A DNA stretch of 61,077 nucleotides from Deltaproteobacteria bacterium (lineage in GTDB: Bacteria; Desulfobacterota; Deferrimicrobia; Deferrimicrobiales; Deferrimicrobiaceae), in NCBI GenBank assembly GCA_016220005.1, contig JACRIV010000072.1:1-61077 (forward strand), in the 5' to 3' direction. Below are positions 34,281 to 46,038 of the stretch, piece by piece. The translations under genes and the position numbers were made by a program. The number at the start of each line of letters is the position of its first letter. Position 1 is the stretch's first letter. Under the pieces are notes generated by a model. It was not told the DNA's origin and did not search any database. It worked only from the letters and a program-made list of their open reading frames with translations.

Positions 34281-34317
34281 GGCGTCAATCTACCGCTTCA
34301 CTCCAAGCGCCTGCGGG

Positions 34318-35526
34318 CTACTTCCGCGCGCTCCACTTGGGAGTGGGATACAACGCCTTCTTCGTAGCGACATCCTTGGGCCACACGGTCTCCAGCTTCC
34401 CGTCCTGCCACTGGACGAGGTAGGTCGGCAGCTTGTTCTGCTGCGTCTTCTTGCCGTAGGAGATGAACTTGACCGGACCGAAGGCGGTCTTCATGTTCGT
34501 GGCCGCCAGGGCGTCCCGGACGTCCTTGGGAGTAAAGCTCTTGGTCCGCTTGAGGGCGTCGGCGACGACGTACATCGAGGCGTACGCCTCCGCGCCGTGG
34601 TACTCGGTGTCGGACTTGTATCTCGCCCGGAAGTTGTCGAAGTACTTCTTCGCGCCCGGATAGTCCTTGTCGCGAAGGTTCGGGGTCCACAGCGTGGCCG
34701 AGAAGACGTATTCGGCCGCCGGCCCCGCGCTCATCTGGAATTCGGGAAGAGTGAACCCCGCGGCGCCGCCCACGAAGAGCTTGGGATTGATGTCGAGCTC
34801 CTTGGCCTGGCGAATGAGAAGCGAAGCGTCGAGAACGTAGGAAACCATGTAGATCAGGTCCGGGTTCTTCGCCTTGACGTTGGTGAGCAGCGGCTTGAAG
34901 TCGATGGCCCCCGCGCTGTAGCCCTCCTTCATGAGGACCTGGATCCCCAGCTCTTTGCAGTCTTCCTCGAACGCCTTGGAGCTCGACTGGCCGAACTGGG
35001 TGTTTTCATAAAGGATGACGGCGGTCTTGACCTTGGCGACCCCCTTGAGGAAGGACTTGGTCGCCTCGGGGTATTCGCTGGCGGTCGGGTTGATGCGGAA
35101 GACGTACTCATAGCCCTTCTCGGTAACGTCGTCCGCCGCCCCGGTGCAGATGACGAAGGGCACCTTCAATTGGTGCGCGACGGGCGCGGCCGCGGCGACG
35201 ACGGCGCTCGAATACCCTCCCGTCACGACGGGCACCTTGTCCCGGGAGATCAGCTTCTCGACCGCGGACCGCCCCACGTCGGGCTTCCCGGTATCGTCCT
35301 CGAAGACCAGCTCGATCTTGCGGCCTTTCACCCCGCCCTTCGCATTGATCTCCTCCAATGCCATCTCGAAGGACCGTCTCTCGATCTCGCCGAACTTGGC
35401 CATGGAGCCGGTCAGCGGCAGCACGACTCCGACCTTGATCGGTTCGGCGGCCGAGGCGGCGCCGCAAAGAAACGACGCCATTACCAAAACGAAAATCCCG
35501 ATCAAACCTTTCCGGACGATTCGCAT
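34318..35526 (-). CDS. livJ: Branched-chain amino acid ABC substrate-binding protein
   Basis: 402 residues. Signal peptide MRIVRKGLIGIFVLVMASFL with cleavage near AASA-AEP, then a two-lobed type I periplasmic binding fold (IKVGVVLPLTGSMAKFGE, INAKGGVKGRKIELVFEDD, VPFVICTGAADDVTEKGYEYVFRI, VRDALAATNMKTAFGPVKF). It captures the ligand in the periplasm for LivHMGF. SD GGAGGGGAGG precedes the ATG. The exact ligand is not visible. Confidence 0.94.
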   Translation of the reverse strand: MRIVRKGLIGIFVLVMASFLCGAASAAEPIKVGVVLPLTGSMAKFGEIERRSFEMALEEINAKGGVKGRKIELVFEDDTGKPDVGRSAVEKLISRDKVPVVTGGYSSAVVAAAAPVAHQLKVPFVICTGAADDVTEKGYEYVFRINPTASEYPEATKSFLKGVAKVKTAVILYENTQFGQSSSKAFEEDCKELGIQVLMKEGYSAGAIDFKPLLTNVKAKNPDLIYMVSYVLDASLLIRQAKELDINPKLFVGGAAGFTLPEFQMSAGPAAEYVFSATLWTPNLRDKDYPGAKKYFDNFRARYKSDTEYHGAEAYASMYVVADALKRTKSFTPKDVRDALAATNMKTAFGPVKFISYGKKTQQNKLPTYLVQWQDGKLETVWPKDVATKKALYPTPKWSARK

Positions 35527-35602
35527 GGAGACCCTCCCCTCCTCACAAGTTTTTCCGCCACAAACCGCGCGGACCCACGTGCAAAAATTGCGGGATTCCC
35601 AA

Positions 35603-35632
35603 ACTATATTCCAGCTGCAAGCCGGAAATCAA
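35603..35632 (-). promoter_or_regulatory. Candidate promoter for the liv operon
   Basis: On the minus strand, TTGATT (35627-35632), an 18-bp spacer, and TATAGT (35603-35608), about 77 bp upstream of the livJ ATG. The rest of the 292-bp gap holds the inverted repeat at 35719-35745 and TCTCTATCAGAGA near the regulator stop. Confidence 0.45.
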
Positions 35633-35718
35633 CCGCGCTCCCAACCGTAAATCGGGCGGCGCGGACCGGCCCGCTCCGTCACTCTCCCCCCAAGGTGAAA
35701 GGGAGCCGCTTGCGGTCC

Positions 35719-35745
35719 CGTCGGGAAGATGAGATTGTCCCGACG
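35719..35745. promoter_or_regulatory. Inverted repeat CGTCGGGA/TCCCGACG upstream of livJ
   Basis: Perfect 8-bp arms (35719-35726 and 35738-35745) with an 11-bp spacer, about 85 bp upstream of the candidate liv promoter and downstream of the NarL-type regulator gene. It could be an operator or a weak terminator of the two-component operon. Confidence 0.35.
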
Positions 35746-35818
35746 ATAGCAGAAGGGGGGAAGCGCCGATATCGGGGCGGTTTTGATTTCTCTATCAGAG
35801 ATTTTCTTACAAAGCGGC

Positions 35819-36457
35819 TCAGGGCTCGACGATCCGATTCCGGATCGCGAAACGGGTCAGCTCCGCATTATTCCGAAGATCGAGTTTCCTAAGCAGCCGG
35901 AACCGGTACGTATCGACCGTCTTGATGCTGATGCTGTAGGCCTCGGCGATCTCCCTGTTGCTCCGGCCGAGCGCCAGGGCGCGGAGCACCTGGATCTCCC
36001 GGTCCGAGAGGGTATCCATGAGCGAGCCGGTGTCGCCCCCCTTGGCCATGCGCGCGGCCAGCGCATCGGACGCGGACTCGCTCAAGTAGCGCCCGCCGGC
36101 GTGGACCTTCCGGATGGCCTGCAGGAGCTGCTCGGCCGCCGAGCGCTTCGTGATATAACCCTTGGCGCCCGCGCCGATCGCCCGGACGACGTACTGCTCC
36201 TCCTCGTGCATCGTCAGGATCAATATCGGCATGTTCGGATGCGTGGCAAGAATCTGCCGGACGACTTCCAGGCCGTCGAGACCGGGCATGGAGATGTCGA
36301 CGACGGCCACATCCGGCGAGATTTCGCGGGCCTTCCGGATCGCTTCCCGCCCGTCGGCGGCTTCCGCGACGACGGTCATGTCGCCGGCCCCTTCCACGAG
36401 GCGGCGCAGGCCGTCCCGGACGACGCTGTGGTCGTCGGCCAGAAGCACCCGGATCAA
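35819..36457 (-). CDS. NarL/FixJ-family response regulator
   Basis: 212 residues. The receiver has phospho-acceptor Asp54 (VAVVDISMPGLDG), LTMHEEE and Lys104 (YITKRS). The C-terminal LuxR-type helix-turn-helix runs from LSDREIQVLRALALGRSNREIAEAYSIS (about 150-177) with KTVDTYRFRLLRKL. Start TTG 36457 overlaps the kinase stop (TTGA). It lies upstream of and in the same direction as the liv operon, which is a plausible target. Confidence 0.93.
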   Translation of the reverse strand: MIRVLLADDHSVVRDGLRRLVEGAGDMTVVAEAADGREAIRKAREISPDVAVVDISMPGLDGLEVVRQILATHPNMPILILTMHEEEQYVVRAIGAGAKGYITKRSAAEQLLQAIRKVHAGGRYLSESASDALAARMAKGGDTGSLMDTLSDREIQVLRALALGRSNREIAEAYSISIKTVDTYRFRLLRKLDLRNNAELTRFAIRNRIVEP

Positions 36458-38541
36458 TGGAGGACCTCCTTCGCGCCGCCGAGGGGGACCCTCAGGCAGA
36501 CTTTCGTCCCTTCGCCCGGACGGGACCGGACCGAAAGCTTCCCGCCGATCAGCTCCGCCCGCTCGCGCATCCCCGCCACCCCCAGCCCCTTGGATTCCGA
36601 AAGCTCCCGGGGATCGAAACCCCTCCCGTCGTCCTCGACGGACAACGTCAGGGCGCCCTCCTCCGCCCGAAGGGAAACGTCCACCCGCGTCGCGAGAGAG
36701 TGGCGCGCCACGTTGGTCAGGGCCTCCTGGGCGATCCGGTAGGCCGACGTCGCGACACGGTCGTCCACTCTCGGCACATCGGAATGGTTGTAGACGCAGG
36801 CCACCTTCGACCTCTTCTCGAAATCGCCCACGTACCATTCGAGGGCGTCGACGAGCCCCAGGTTGTCCAGCACCCCGGGGCGGAGCCGGGTGGCCATCCC
36901 GCGGACCTCGTCGATCGCCTTGTCGATCAGCCCGCACATCGCATGGGCCCTCTCCGAGGCGAGGGCATCCGCCTCCTTCAGACGTTCCCGCAGCCAGACC
37001 GTGTCCAGGTGCAGGGCGGTGAGCACCTGGCCGAGCTCGTCGTGAAGCTCCCGGGAGACGGCGGCGCGCTCCTTCTCCTGGCTGGCGATGATGCTGTCGG
37101 AGAGGCGACGCATCTGGTCCCGGGCCCTTTTTATTTCGGTGATGTCGATCGAGATCCCGCACACGGCGATGGTCGTCCCCTTCTCGTCGTAGATGGGGAA
37201 TTTCGTCGCGAGGTAGGCGTGCACGCCGTCCTTGTGGGGGACGTTCTCCTCCACCTGGCAGGGGCGCCCTTCCTGGAGGACCCTTCGGTCGCTGGCGCGG
37301 AACCGGTCGGCGAACTCCCCGGGGAAGACATCATGGACGGTCTTTCCCCGGATCTCCTCGTTCCGCCTCCCGAACAGATCCTCATAGCGGGAGTTGATGA
37401 AGGTGTAGCGGCCGTTCCCGTCCCGGATGTAGACGACGGCGGGCGTGTACTTCAGGATGCTCGTGATCTCCCGCGTCCGCTCCCTCACCTGGCGCTCGAG
37501 GTCCCTGGAATACCGCTTGAGCTCCTCCTTGGCCTCCCGGAGCGCCTCTTCCGCCTCCTTCCGCCGGACGATGTCGTCGCTCGCCCGCTTATAGGTGAAA
37601 AATACGGACAACCCGATGAGGATACAGAGAGTGAGGATGATCGACCCCGTGGCGCGCACCAGAGGGCCGGAGATCTTCTTCGAGATGTCCAGGGCGTTGC
37701 GCAGGTAGATCACGTCCCAGCCCGGATAGGTGTCGAGCTTCATCCGGTAGAGCAGGTATTTCCTTCCCGACCGGTCGACCGCCGTATTGCCGTCCCGGAT
37801 CTCCACGCCGACCCAGTCCCACGGGCCGGGACCGAACTGCTGGGTGCGGGCGATGTTTTCGGCCTCTTCCGGGGAAAGCTTCCGCAGGGAGCGGCTGAGC
37901 CAGTCCTTCCGGTTGGAGGAGAAAACGATGCCGTTGGGGTCCGCCAGGAGCACGATCCCCTCGGGCGCCTGTCGGAGCTCCTCTTCGATCCGCTCGATGG
38001 GAGCCTTGACCACCACGACCCCCATGGGGGCGCCTCCCGCTTCCCTGTAAACGGGGTGGCTGGAGTAGACCCCTCGTATGTTCGAGGCCACCCCCAGGGC
38101 CATGTAGGTGGAAGGCGCCCCCCGGATCGCCTGCTGCCAGTACGGGCGGAAGGAAAAATTCCTTCCGACGAAGCTGTCGACGGCGTTCCGGTTGCTGGAC
38201 GCAAGGGTGGTGCCGTCCCGGTCCATGAGGTAGCAGACGTCGGCCTTCAGGGCATCCCGGAAGTGGTCGAGAACGGAATTCGCCTTCTCGAGGGAGGAAC
38301 GATCCGGGCTTCCCAGGGCCTGCGCCAGTTCCTTCATTCCGGCGAGCGCCTTGACGGTCTTCTGGTTCTCCGAAAGGAAGGTGGAGAGGCTGTTCCGGGT
38401 CCGCTCCGCCTGGAGAGCGATCTCCCTTTCGGCCTCCTTGATCGCAGACTCGTTCAGGGAAGAATAGTAGATGTATCCCGCCGCGGACACCGACAGGAAA
38501 GACAGCAGCGACAATACGACGAGAATGATGCGAAGCTTCAC
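36454..38541 (-). CDS. Membrane histidine kinase, Cache-PAS-HisKA_3
   Basis: 695 residues. TM1 (about 4-26), an extracytoplasmic double-Cache-like sensor (about 30-290), TM2 (about 296-317), a coiled linker (322-362), a PAS domain (about 363-470), HisKA_3 with phospho-acceptor His500 (SRELHDELGQVL), and a HATPase of the NarX/DegS type (AYRIAQEALTNVARHS, VEDDGRGFD, GLGVAGMRERAELIGG). Cache domains often bind amino acids or carboxylates. Next to livJ this hints at sensing the transported ligand. It is followed by its NarL-type partner. Confidence 0.92.
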   Translation of the reverse strand: MKLRIILVVLSLLSFLSVSAAGYIYYSSLNESAIKEAEREIALQAERTRNSLSTFLSENQKTVKALAGMKELAQALGSPDRSSLEKANSVLDHFRDALKADVCYLMDRDGTTLASSNRNAVDSFVGRNFSFRPYWQQAIRGAPSTYMALGVASNIRGVYSSHPVYREAGGAPMGVVVVKAPIERIEEELRQAPEGIVLLADPNGIVFSSNRKDWLSRSLRKLSPEEAENIARTQQFGPGPWDWVGVEIRDGNTAVDRSGRKYLLYRMKLDTYPGWDVIYLRNALDISKKISGPLVRATGSIILTLCILIGLSVFFTYKRASDDIVRRKEAEEALREAKEELKRYSRDLERQVRERTREITSILKYTPAVVYIRDGNGRYTFINSRYEDLFGRRNEEIRGKTVHDVFPGEFADRFRASDRRVLQEGRPCQVEENVPHKDGVHAYLATKFPIYDEKGTTIAVCGISIDITEIKRARDQMRRLSDSIIASQEKERAAVSRELHDELGQVLTALHLDTVWLRERLKEADALASERAHAMCGLIDKAIDEVRGMATRLRPGVLDNLGLVDALEWYVGDFEKRSKVACVYNHSDVPRVDDRVATSAYRIAQEALTNVARHSLATRVDVSLRAEEGALTLSVEDDGRGFDPRELSESKGLGVAGMRERAELIGGKLSVRSRPGEGTKVCLRVPLGGAKEVLH

Positions 38542-38632
38542 CTTTCCCCCATCCGGCCCCGTTCGGCCTACCGTTGACGCTCAAAAGCCGTCCCGCAAGG
38601 GAAACAGGGTAACATTGACAATTCCACCTGGC

Positions 38633-38638
38633 TATAAT
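38633..38638 (+). promoter_or_regulatory. Candidate -10 box for the bamD-TPR pair
   Basis: Consensus TATAAT 14 bp upstream of ATG 38652. A TTGACA lies only 12 bp upstream of it, too close for a normal -35; TAACAT at 17 bp is weaker. The promoter is likely, but the exact -35 is unsure. Confidence 0.4.
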
Positions 38639-38651
38639 ACCGTCTTTTCCC

Positions 38652-39380
38652 ATGCACCGATCGCGCCTCCTTCTCGCCATCGGGTCGCTCTGCCTGCTGG
38701 TTTTCCTGCCGTCCTGCTCCGAAAAACTGTCCAAGCAGACGGGGCTCACCGACGCGGACCTGTTCTCGCGGGGACAGAAGGGGTTCGCCGCCAGGAACTA
38801 CGGCGATGCGATCGAGGCCTTCCAGGTGCTCATCGAGCGGTTCCCCAACTCCCCCCTGGCCGCGAAGGCCCAGCTTGGCCTGGCCGAGGCGCGGATGGAG
38901 AACAGGGACGACGTCGAGGCGGAGGTCGCCTACGACGATTTCCTCCGCCTGTACCCGGCCGACGAGAACGTCCCATATGCCCTCTACCGGAAGGGAGAGC
39001 TCCTCGCCCGGCAGGCGCACGGCCCGGGCCGGGACCAGACCAAAGCCCTCGAAGCGATCAAGGCCCTCAACCAGGTGCTGGAGAAGAACCCGAAGGGGCC
39101 CTATGTCGAGAAGGCCGCCGCAAAGACCCGGGAGCTGCGCAACCGGCTCGCCGAGCACGAGGAAAGGGTGGTGTCCCACTACCTCGCCCGCAAGCAGTAC
39201 GTAAGCGCGGAAGCCCGGGCGAGGCGCACCCTCTCGGAATACCCGGAGTCCGGAGCGGTCCCTTCCCTGCTCTCCCTCCTCGCGGAGGCACTCGATAAGC
39301 AGGACAAGAAGGCGGAAGCCGCGGAAGTCCGGAAGAGCCTCGCGGAGAAGTATCCGGGGGCCGGAGGGAGGAAGCGGTGA
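38652..39380 (+). CDS. BamD-like outer-membrane assembly lipoprotein
   Basis: 242 residues. Lipoprotein signal (LLLAIGSLCLLVFLPSC, Cys22) followed by TPR-like repeats (SRGQKGFAARNYGDAIEAFQVLIERFPNSPLA, YDDFLRLYPADENVPYALYRKGEL). The YfiO/BamD family scaffolds the BAM beta-barrel insertion complex on the inner face of the outer membrane. Length suits BamD; a generic TPR lipoprotein (CpoB/YbgF-like) is the alternative. The stop overlaps the next GTG by 4 bp. Confidence 0.85.
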   Translation: MHRSRLLLAIGSLCLLVFLPSCSEKLSKQTGLTDADLFSRGQKGFAARNYGDAIEAFQVLIERFPNSPLAAKAQLGLAEARMENRDDVEAEVAYDDFLRLYPADENVPYALYRKGELLARQAHGPGRDQTKALEAIKALNQVLEKNPKGPYVEKAAAKTRELRNRLAEHEERVVSHYLARKQYVSAEARARRTLSEYPESGAVPSLLSLLAEALDKQDKKAEAAEVRKSLAEKYPGAGGRKR

Positions 39381-40093
39381 ACCGGGACCTCGCCACCCTC
39401 GTCACCATCGGGAAGCGCGCCTTCGAGGAGAAGGATTTCTTCCGCGCGGAGAAGCTGCTGCGCGAGGCGATCGGGGGCGGGGCGAACTTCGCCGACCTCT
39501 ATTACATCCTCGGCCTGATCTATCACCAGTGGGGGAAGCTCCACCAAGCGGTCGAATACTTCGAGAAGTCTATCGCGCTCAACCGGGACTACACCGAGGC
39601 GCTCCTCTCCCTCTCCATCACGCTCAACGACATGGGCAGGTACGAAGAGGCGAAGGCCATCTACCGGCGTGCGAGCCGTTCCGTCGCCCACCCGGGCGAG
39701 CCGAGCCGGGGCGGCCTCTTCCGCGGCAAGATCGCGAACCTTCACGCCGAGCTCGGGGAGCTCTACCTCGCGCTCGGGCAATTCGAGGAGTCGATCCGGG
39801 AGTACCGGAAGGCACTCACCGTGGCGCCCGAGTTCCCCGACCTGCGCGTCCGCCTGGCGGTAGCCCTCAGGGAGGCGGGGCGCATCGCTGAGGGTCTCGA
39901 GGAGGTGGAGCGCGTCCTTGCCGACCATCCGGGGAACGTTTCTGCCCTGGTGCAGCAGGGGATCCTCCTGTACCTGTCGGGAGCGAGAGGCCCGGCGCGC
40001 CGGGCCTGGGAAGAGGCGCACTACCGGGACCCCCTGAACAAGCTCGTCCAGCTCTACCTGAACACGCTCGACCGGGAATCGGCGGGAGAATAG
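39377..40093 (+). CDS. TPR-repeat protein
   Basis: 238 residues, no signal peptide. It has about five tetratricopeptide repeats (RAEKLLREAIGGGANFADLYYILGLIYHQWG, HQAVEYFEKSIALNRDYTEALLSLSITLNDMGRYEEA, ELYLALGQFEESIREYRKALTVAPEF). GTG 39377 overlaps the BamD-like stop (GTGA). It is probably a protein-interaction scaffold working with its neighbour. It ends 61 bp before the convergent alaS stop. Confidence 0.88.
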   Translation: MNRDLATLVTIGKRAFEEKDFFRAEKLLREAIGGGANFADLYYILGLIYHQWGKLHQAVEYFEKSIALNRDYTEALLSLSITLNDMGRYEEAKAIYRRASRSVAHPGEPSRGGLFRGKIANLHAELGELYLALGQFEESIREYRKALTVAPEFPDLRVRLAVALREAGRIAEGLEEVERVLADHPGNVSALVQQGILLYLSGARGPARRAWEEAHYRDPLNKLVQLYLNTLDRESAGE

Positions 40094-40135
40094 GAGCTTC
40101 GCACCGCTCCTGCGCATCCTTGCGCCCGCGGCACT

Positions 40136-40151
40136 AGGCCATCCCTGGCCT
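40136..40151. terminator. Hairpin between TPR gene and alaS ends
   Basis: AGGCCA, loop TCCC, TGGCCT, directly following the alaS stop on the minus strand and 43 bp after the TPR stop. There is no strong T-run, so terminator strength is doubtful. Confidence 0.4.
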
Positions 40152-40154
40152 TCG

Positions 40155-42785
<2,631 letters not shown>

Positions 42786-42792
42786 GTCGGTT

Positions 42793-43314
42793 TTAGTCCT
42801 CTCCTTCTTGGATGTCACGACCCGGTCCCCCAATCGCTCTCCTGCACGTCTCGGGCAGGAATCCCCGCATCGCGAGGAACCGGTATGCTTTCGCCGCGCC
42901 CTGCCGGCCGGAAGGGATCTCCCCGCGGAACTTCTTCCGCAGGGCGGCCATGGCCGCCGCCACCTCGTCCTCCTCGGAAGAGGACCCCTTCAGGACCTCC
43001 TCGACGAGGTCCGGGGGGAAACGGCGCGCACGCAGCGTCCAGGATATCTTCACGGGTCCGTAACGGCGCGACTCCCGGTAGGAACGGGCCAGTTGAGCGC
43101 ACAGCTTCCGGTCGTCGACCAGCCCGAGCTCCCGCAGCCTGCGGATCGCCGCCTCGGCCTGGGCGGAGGCGAACCCCCTATCCGAAAGCTTGTCACGGAT
43201 CTCGCCTTCGCTCAAGGCCCGCCGGGACAGCATCCGCAACGCCGCCCCCATCGCCGTGCCGGAGGGCTCCCCCCCCGCGCCCTTACGGCTTCGGGGGCTG
43301 ACCGGTCTTGTCAA
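42793..43314 (-). CDS. recX: Regulatory protein RecX
   Basis: 173 residues with the RecX three-helix repeats: ALRMLSRRALSEGEIRDKLSDRGF, AIRRLRELGLVDDRKLCAQLARSYRESRRYGPVKISWTLRARRF, and a third repeat near the C-terminus. RecX caps RecA filaments and modulates RecA activity. The start is uncertain: TTG 43314 overlaps pilT by 32 bp; ATG 43251 would give a more typical N-terminus but lacks a spaced SD. It lies between pilT and alaS, downstream of recA. Confidence 0.9.
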   Translation of the reverse strand: MTRPVSPRSRKGAGGEPSGTAMGAALRMLSRRALSEGEIRDKLSDRGFASAQAEAAIRRLRELGLVDDRKLCAQLARSYRESRRYGPVKISWTLRARRFPPDLVEEVLKGSSSEEDEVAAAMAALRKKFRGEIPSGRQGAAKAYRFLAMRGFLPETCRRAIGGPGRDIQEGED

Positions 43315-44410
43315 AATCGTCCCAGCTCAAGTCCGAAGTCGAGGACACGCCGCGGACGCGGAGCGAGAAGTCGTCCGGGTTCGAGGCCTGCCGCAGCGCC
43401 TCCTCGAGCGAGATCAGGTTGTCCTTGAGGAGCGACATGAGGGACTGGTCGAAGGTCTGCATCCCGTAGCTCACGTACCCTTGCGCGATCGCCTCGCGGA
43501 TCTTCTTGGTCTTCTCCTTGTCCTCGATGTACTCCCGGACGCGGGTGGTGTTGATCATGATCTCGACCGCCGGGACGCGGCCCGCGCCGTCGAGCCGTGG
43601 GACCAGGCGCTGGGAGATGACCGCCTTGAGGATCGACGAGAGCTGGAGGCGGACCTGCTTCTGCTGGTAGGGCGGGAACGCCGCCACGATGCGGTTGATC
43701 GTCTCGGCGGCGTCGAGCGTATGGAGCGTCGAAAGGACGAGATGCCCCGTCTCGGCGGCCATGATCGCCGTCTCGATCGTCTCCAGGTCCCGCATCTCAC
43801 CGACGAGGATCACGTCCGGATCCTGGCGCAGGGCGCTCTTCAGGGCACCCGAGAGCGAGATGGTGTCCACGCCGAGCTCCCGCTGGTTGATGATGCTCTT
43901 GCGGTCCCGGAGCAGGAACTCGATCGGGTCCTCGATCGTGATGATGTGGCAGCTGCGGTGGATGTTGATGTATTCGATGATGGAGGCCAGGGTCGTGGAT
44001 TTCCCGCAGCCCGTGGTCCCCGTGCAGAGGACCAGGCCCCGCGACTCGAGGGAGATCTTCTCCAGGACCTTCGGAAGGTGCAGATCCTCGAACGACTGGA
44101 CCCCTACGGGCACGACGCGGAGCACCATCCCGATCGTGCCGCGCTGGATGAAGATGTTGACGCGGAACCGCCCCAGCCCGGAGACGCTGTAGGCGCAGTC
44201 CATCTCGTGGACGTGCTCGAACCGTTTCCGCTGCTCCTCGTTCAGGACGTCACGGCTCATGGCCAGGAGATCCTCGGTCTTTAGCGGTTCGGGCACTTTG
44301 AGGGGGACGATCTTGCCGTTGATCCGGAAAACGGGGAGCAGCCCGACCTTCAGGTGAACGTCCGAGGCCCCGTGGCGGATCGCCGCCTTCAGGATGTCGT
44401 TCAGCTCCAA
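43283..44410 (-). CDS. pilT: Type IV pilus retraction ATPase PilT/PilU
   Basis: 375 residues. The N-terminal PAS-like segment (DILKAAIRHGASDVHLKVGLLP) precedes a RecA-like ATPase: Walker A GTTGCGKST, Asp box, DVILVGEMRDLETIETAI, and the His box AETGHLVLSTLHTLDAAETINRI. A PilT-type QRLVPRLDG and an AIRE-like segment (REAIAQG) follow. It powers pilus retraction at the inner membrane. The start is TTG 44410, 1 bp after the recA stop. A C-terminal extension after residue about 345 resembles PilU. Confidence 0.94.
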   Translation of the reverse strand: MELNDILKAAIRHGASDVHLKVGLLPVFRINGKIVPLKVPEPLKTEDLLAMSRDVLNEEQRKRFEHVHEMDCAYSVSGLGRFRVNIFIQRGTIGMVLRVVPVGVQSFEDLHLPKVLEKISLESRGLVLCTGTTGCGKSTTLASIIEYINIHRSCHIITIEDPIEFLLRDRKSIINQRELGVDTISLSGALKSALRQDPDVILVGEMRDLETIETAIMAAETGHLVLSTLHTLDAAETINRIVAAFPPYQQKQVRLQLSSILKAVISQRLVPRLDGAGRVPAVEIMINTTRVREYIEDKEKTKKIREAIAQGYVSYGMQTFDQSLMSLLKDNLISLEEALRQASNPDDFSLRVRGVSSTSDLSWDDFDKTGQPPKP

Positions 44411-44411
44411 T

Positions 44412-45443
44412 TCACTTCGCTCCTTCCGTCACGGTGCGCACGGCTTCGCCGATGCCGCAATTCGCCAGGATCTTCCTGCGCAGCTCCCCGGCCATCTCCG
44501 GATGTTCCCTGAGGAAGAGGCGGGCGTTCTCCCTGCCCTGCCCGATCCGCTCCCCCTCGAGGGAATACCACGCCCCGCTCTTCTCCACCATCCCCAACTC
44601 GTTGCCGAGGTCCAGGAGGTCCCCTTCGCGGGAGATCCCCTCCCCGTAAAGGATGTCGAACTCGGCCTCCCTGAAGGGGGGCGCCAGCTTGTTCTTGACC
44701 ACCTTGACGCGCGTGCGGCTCCCGATGACCTCGTCGTCCTTCTTGATCTGGGTCACCCGGCGGATGTCCATCCGCACCGAGGCGTAGAACTTGAGGGCAT
44801 TGCCGCCCGTGGTGGTCTCCGGGTTGCCGAACATCACCCCGATCTTCATCCGGATCTGGTTGATGAAGATGACCGCCGTCTGGGACTTGCTGATCGTCGC
44901 CGTGAGTTTCCGGAGCGCCTGGGACATGAGCCGGGCCTGCAGGCCCATGTGGGCGTCCCCCATCTCCCCCTCGATCTCCGCCTTGGGGACCAGCGCGGCC
45001 ACCGAGTCGACGACCAGCACGTCGAGGGCGCCGCTGCGCACGAGCATCTCCCCGATTTCGAGAGCCTGCTCGCCCGTGTCCGGCTGGGAGATCAGCAGGT
45101 CCTCCGTGGAAAGCCCCAGCTTCCTCGCGTATCCCAGGTCGAGGGCGTGCTCGGCGTCGATGAAGCCGGCGATGCCGCCCTTCGCTTGCGCCTCGGCGAT
45201 GATGTGCAGGGCCAGCGTCGTCTTTCCGGAGGACTCCGGCCCGAAGATCTCGGTCACCCGCCCCCGCGGGATGCCGCCGATCCCCAGCGCCACGTCCAGC
45301 GAGAGCGCCCCCGTGGAGATCACGGGGATGTCCTTCGCCGGCATATCCGACCCAAGGCGCATGATCGCGCCCTTGCCGTAGTTCTTTTCGATCGCCGAAA
45401 GCGCCATTTCGAGCGCCTTGCGGCGGTTCGGATCCTGGCTCAT
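44412..45443 (-). CDS. recA: Recombinase RecA
   Basis: 343 residues. Walker [10 protein letters not shown], the MAW-like [31 protein letters not shown] segment (L1/L2 region, [19 protein letters not shown]) and the acidic C-terminus identify RecA, the DNA strand-exchange protein and LexA coprotease. I chose ATG 45443 over GTG 45449 because GGAGAAG fits its spacing. No obvious SOS box is seen in the 28 bp before it; the operon promoter may lie upstream of pgpA. Confidence 0.98.
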   Translation of the reverse strand: MSQDPNRRKALEMALSAIEKNYGKGAIMRLGSDMPAKDIPVISTGALSLDVALGIGGIPRGRVTEIFGPESSGKTTLALHIIAEAQAKGGIAGFIDAEHALDLGYARKLGLSTEDLLISQPDTGEQALEIGEMLVRSGALDVLVVDSVAALVPKAEIEGEMGDAHMGLQARLMSQALRKLTATISKSQTAVIFINQIRMKIGVMFGNPETTTGGNALKFYASVRMDIRRVTQIKKDDEVIGSRTRVKVVKNKLAPPFREAEFDILYGEGISREGDLLDLGNELGMVEKSGAWYSLEGERIGQGRENARLFLREHPEMAGELRRKILANCGIGEAVRTVTEGAK

Positions 45444-45471
45444 CGTCACTTCTCCTCTCTTTCCGATCTCT

Positions 45472-46038
45472 TCAAGGCTCCCGCCGCAGCGGGATGTCGC
45501 GCAACACGAAATACGTCGCCCCCTGGGGCGACAGCCTGCTTTCGTACAACTGGAACGAACTCACCCTGACGACGCCGAAACGTCTTCCGGAAAGGGCCCT
45601 GGCGTACTCCTCCCCCCACCCCGGGGAGAGCCCGCCCTTTACGCGGCCGACCGTAATATGCGGGTGGAACGGCCTCTCCTCGCGCGGAAAACCCGCATCG
45701 GAAAGAGCATTCTCCATATTCTCTTGCAACTTACCGACCAATTCAAGCGGTTCCCGGATGCCGATCCAGAGGACCCGCGGGGCGCGAAGGGAGGGGAACC
45801 CCCCGGCCTCTTCCACGACGAGATCGAAAGGCGGGATGTCCTCTCCCGCGGGCCCCAGCAACAAGGCGATCTCCTCGACCCGATCCGGGGGGGTTTCCCC
45901 GAGAAATTTCATCGTCAGATGGAGGTTCCGGTCGGGCGTCCAGGAGACGTGGATGCGCCGGGAGCGGAACGGGGAGACCGCGGAGGCGATCGCGTTCCGG
46001 CACGCAGGCGAGAGCGCGATCCCGGTGAACAGCCTCAT
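45472..46038 (-). CDS. thpR: RNA 2',3'-cyclic phosphodiesterase ThpR
   Basis: 188 residues of the 2H phosphoesterase superfamily. Two catalytic HxTx motifs are present: H40-LTM ([10 protein letters not shown]) and H127-ITV (HPHITVGRV). It opens 2',3'-cyclic phosphates on RNA ends to 2'-phosphates. ATG 46038 overlaps the upstream pncC stop by 4 bp. It sits in the pgpA-recA cluster, a common location for this gene. Confidence 0.93.
   Translation of the reverse strand: MRLFTGIALSPACRNAIASAVSPFRSRRIHVSWTPDRNLHLTMKFLGETPPDRVEEIALLLGPAGEDIPPFDLVVEEAGGFPSLRAPRVLWIGIREPLELVGKLQENMENALSDAGFPREERPFHPHITVGRVKGGLSPGWGEEYARALSGRRFGVVRVSSFQLYESRLSPQGATYFVLRDIPLRREP

Noticed and set aside
35770-35812. TCTCTATCAGAGA resembling a tet operator half
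   Set aside because: The match covers only a short palindrome and no TetR-type gene is nearby.
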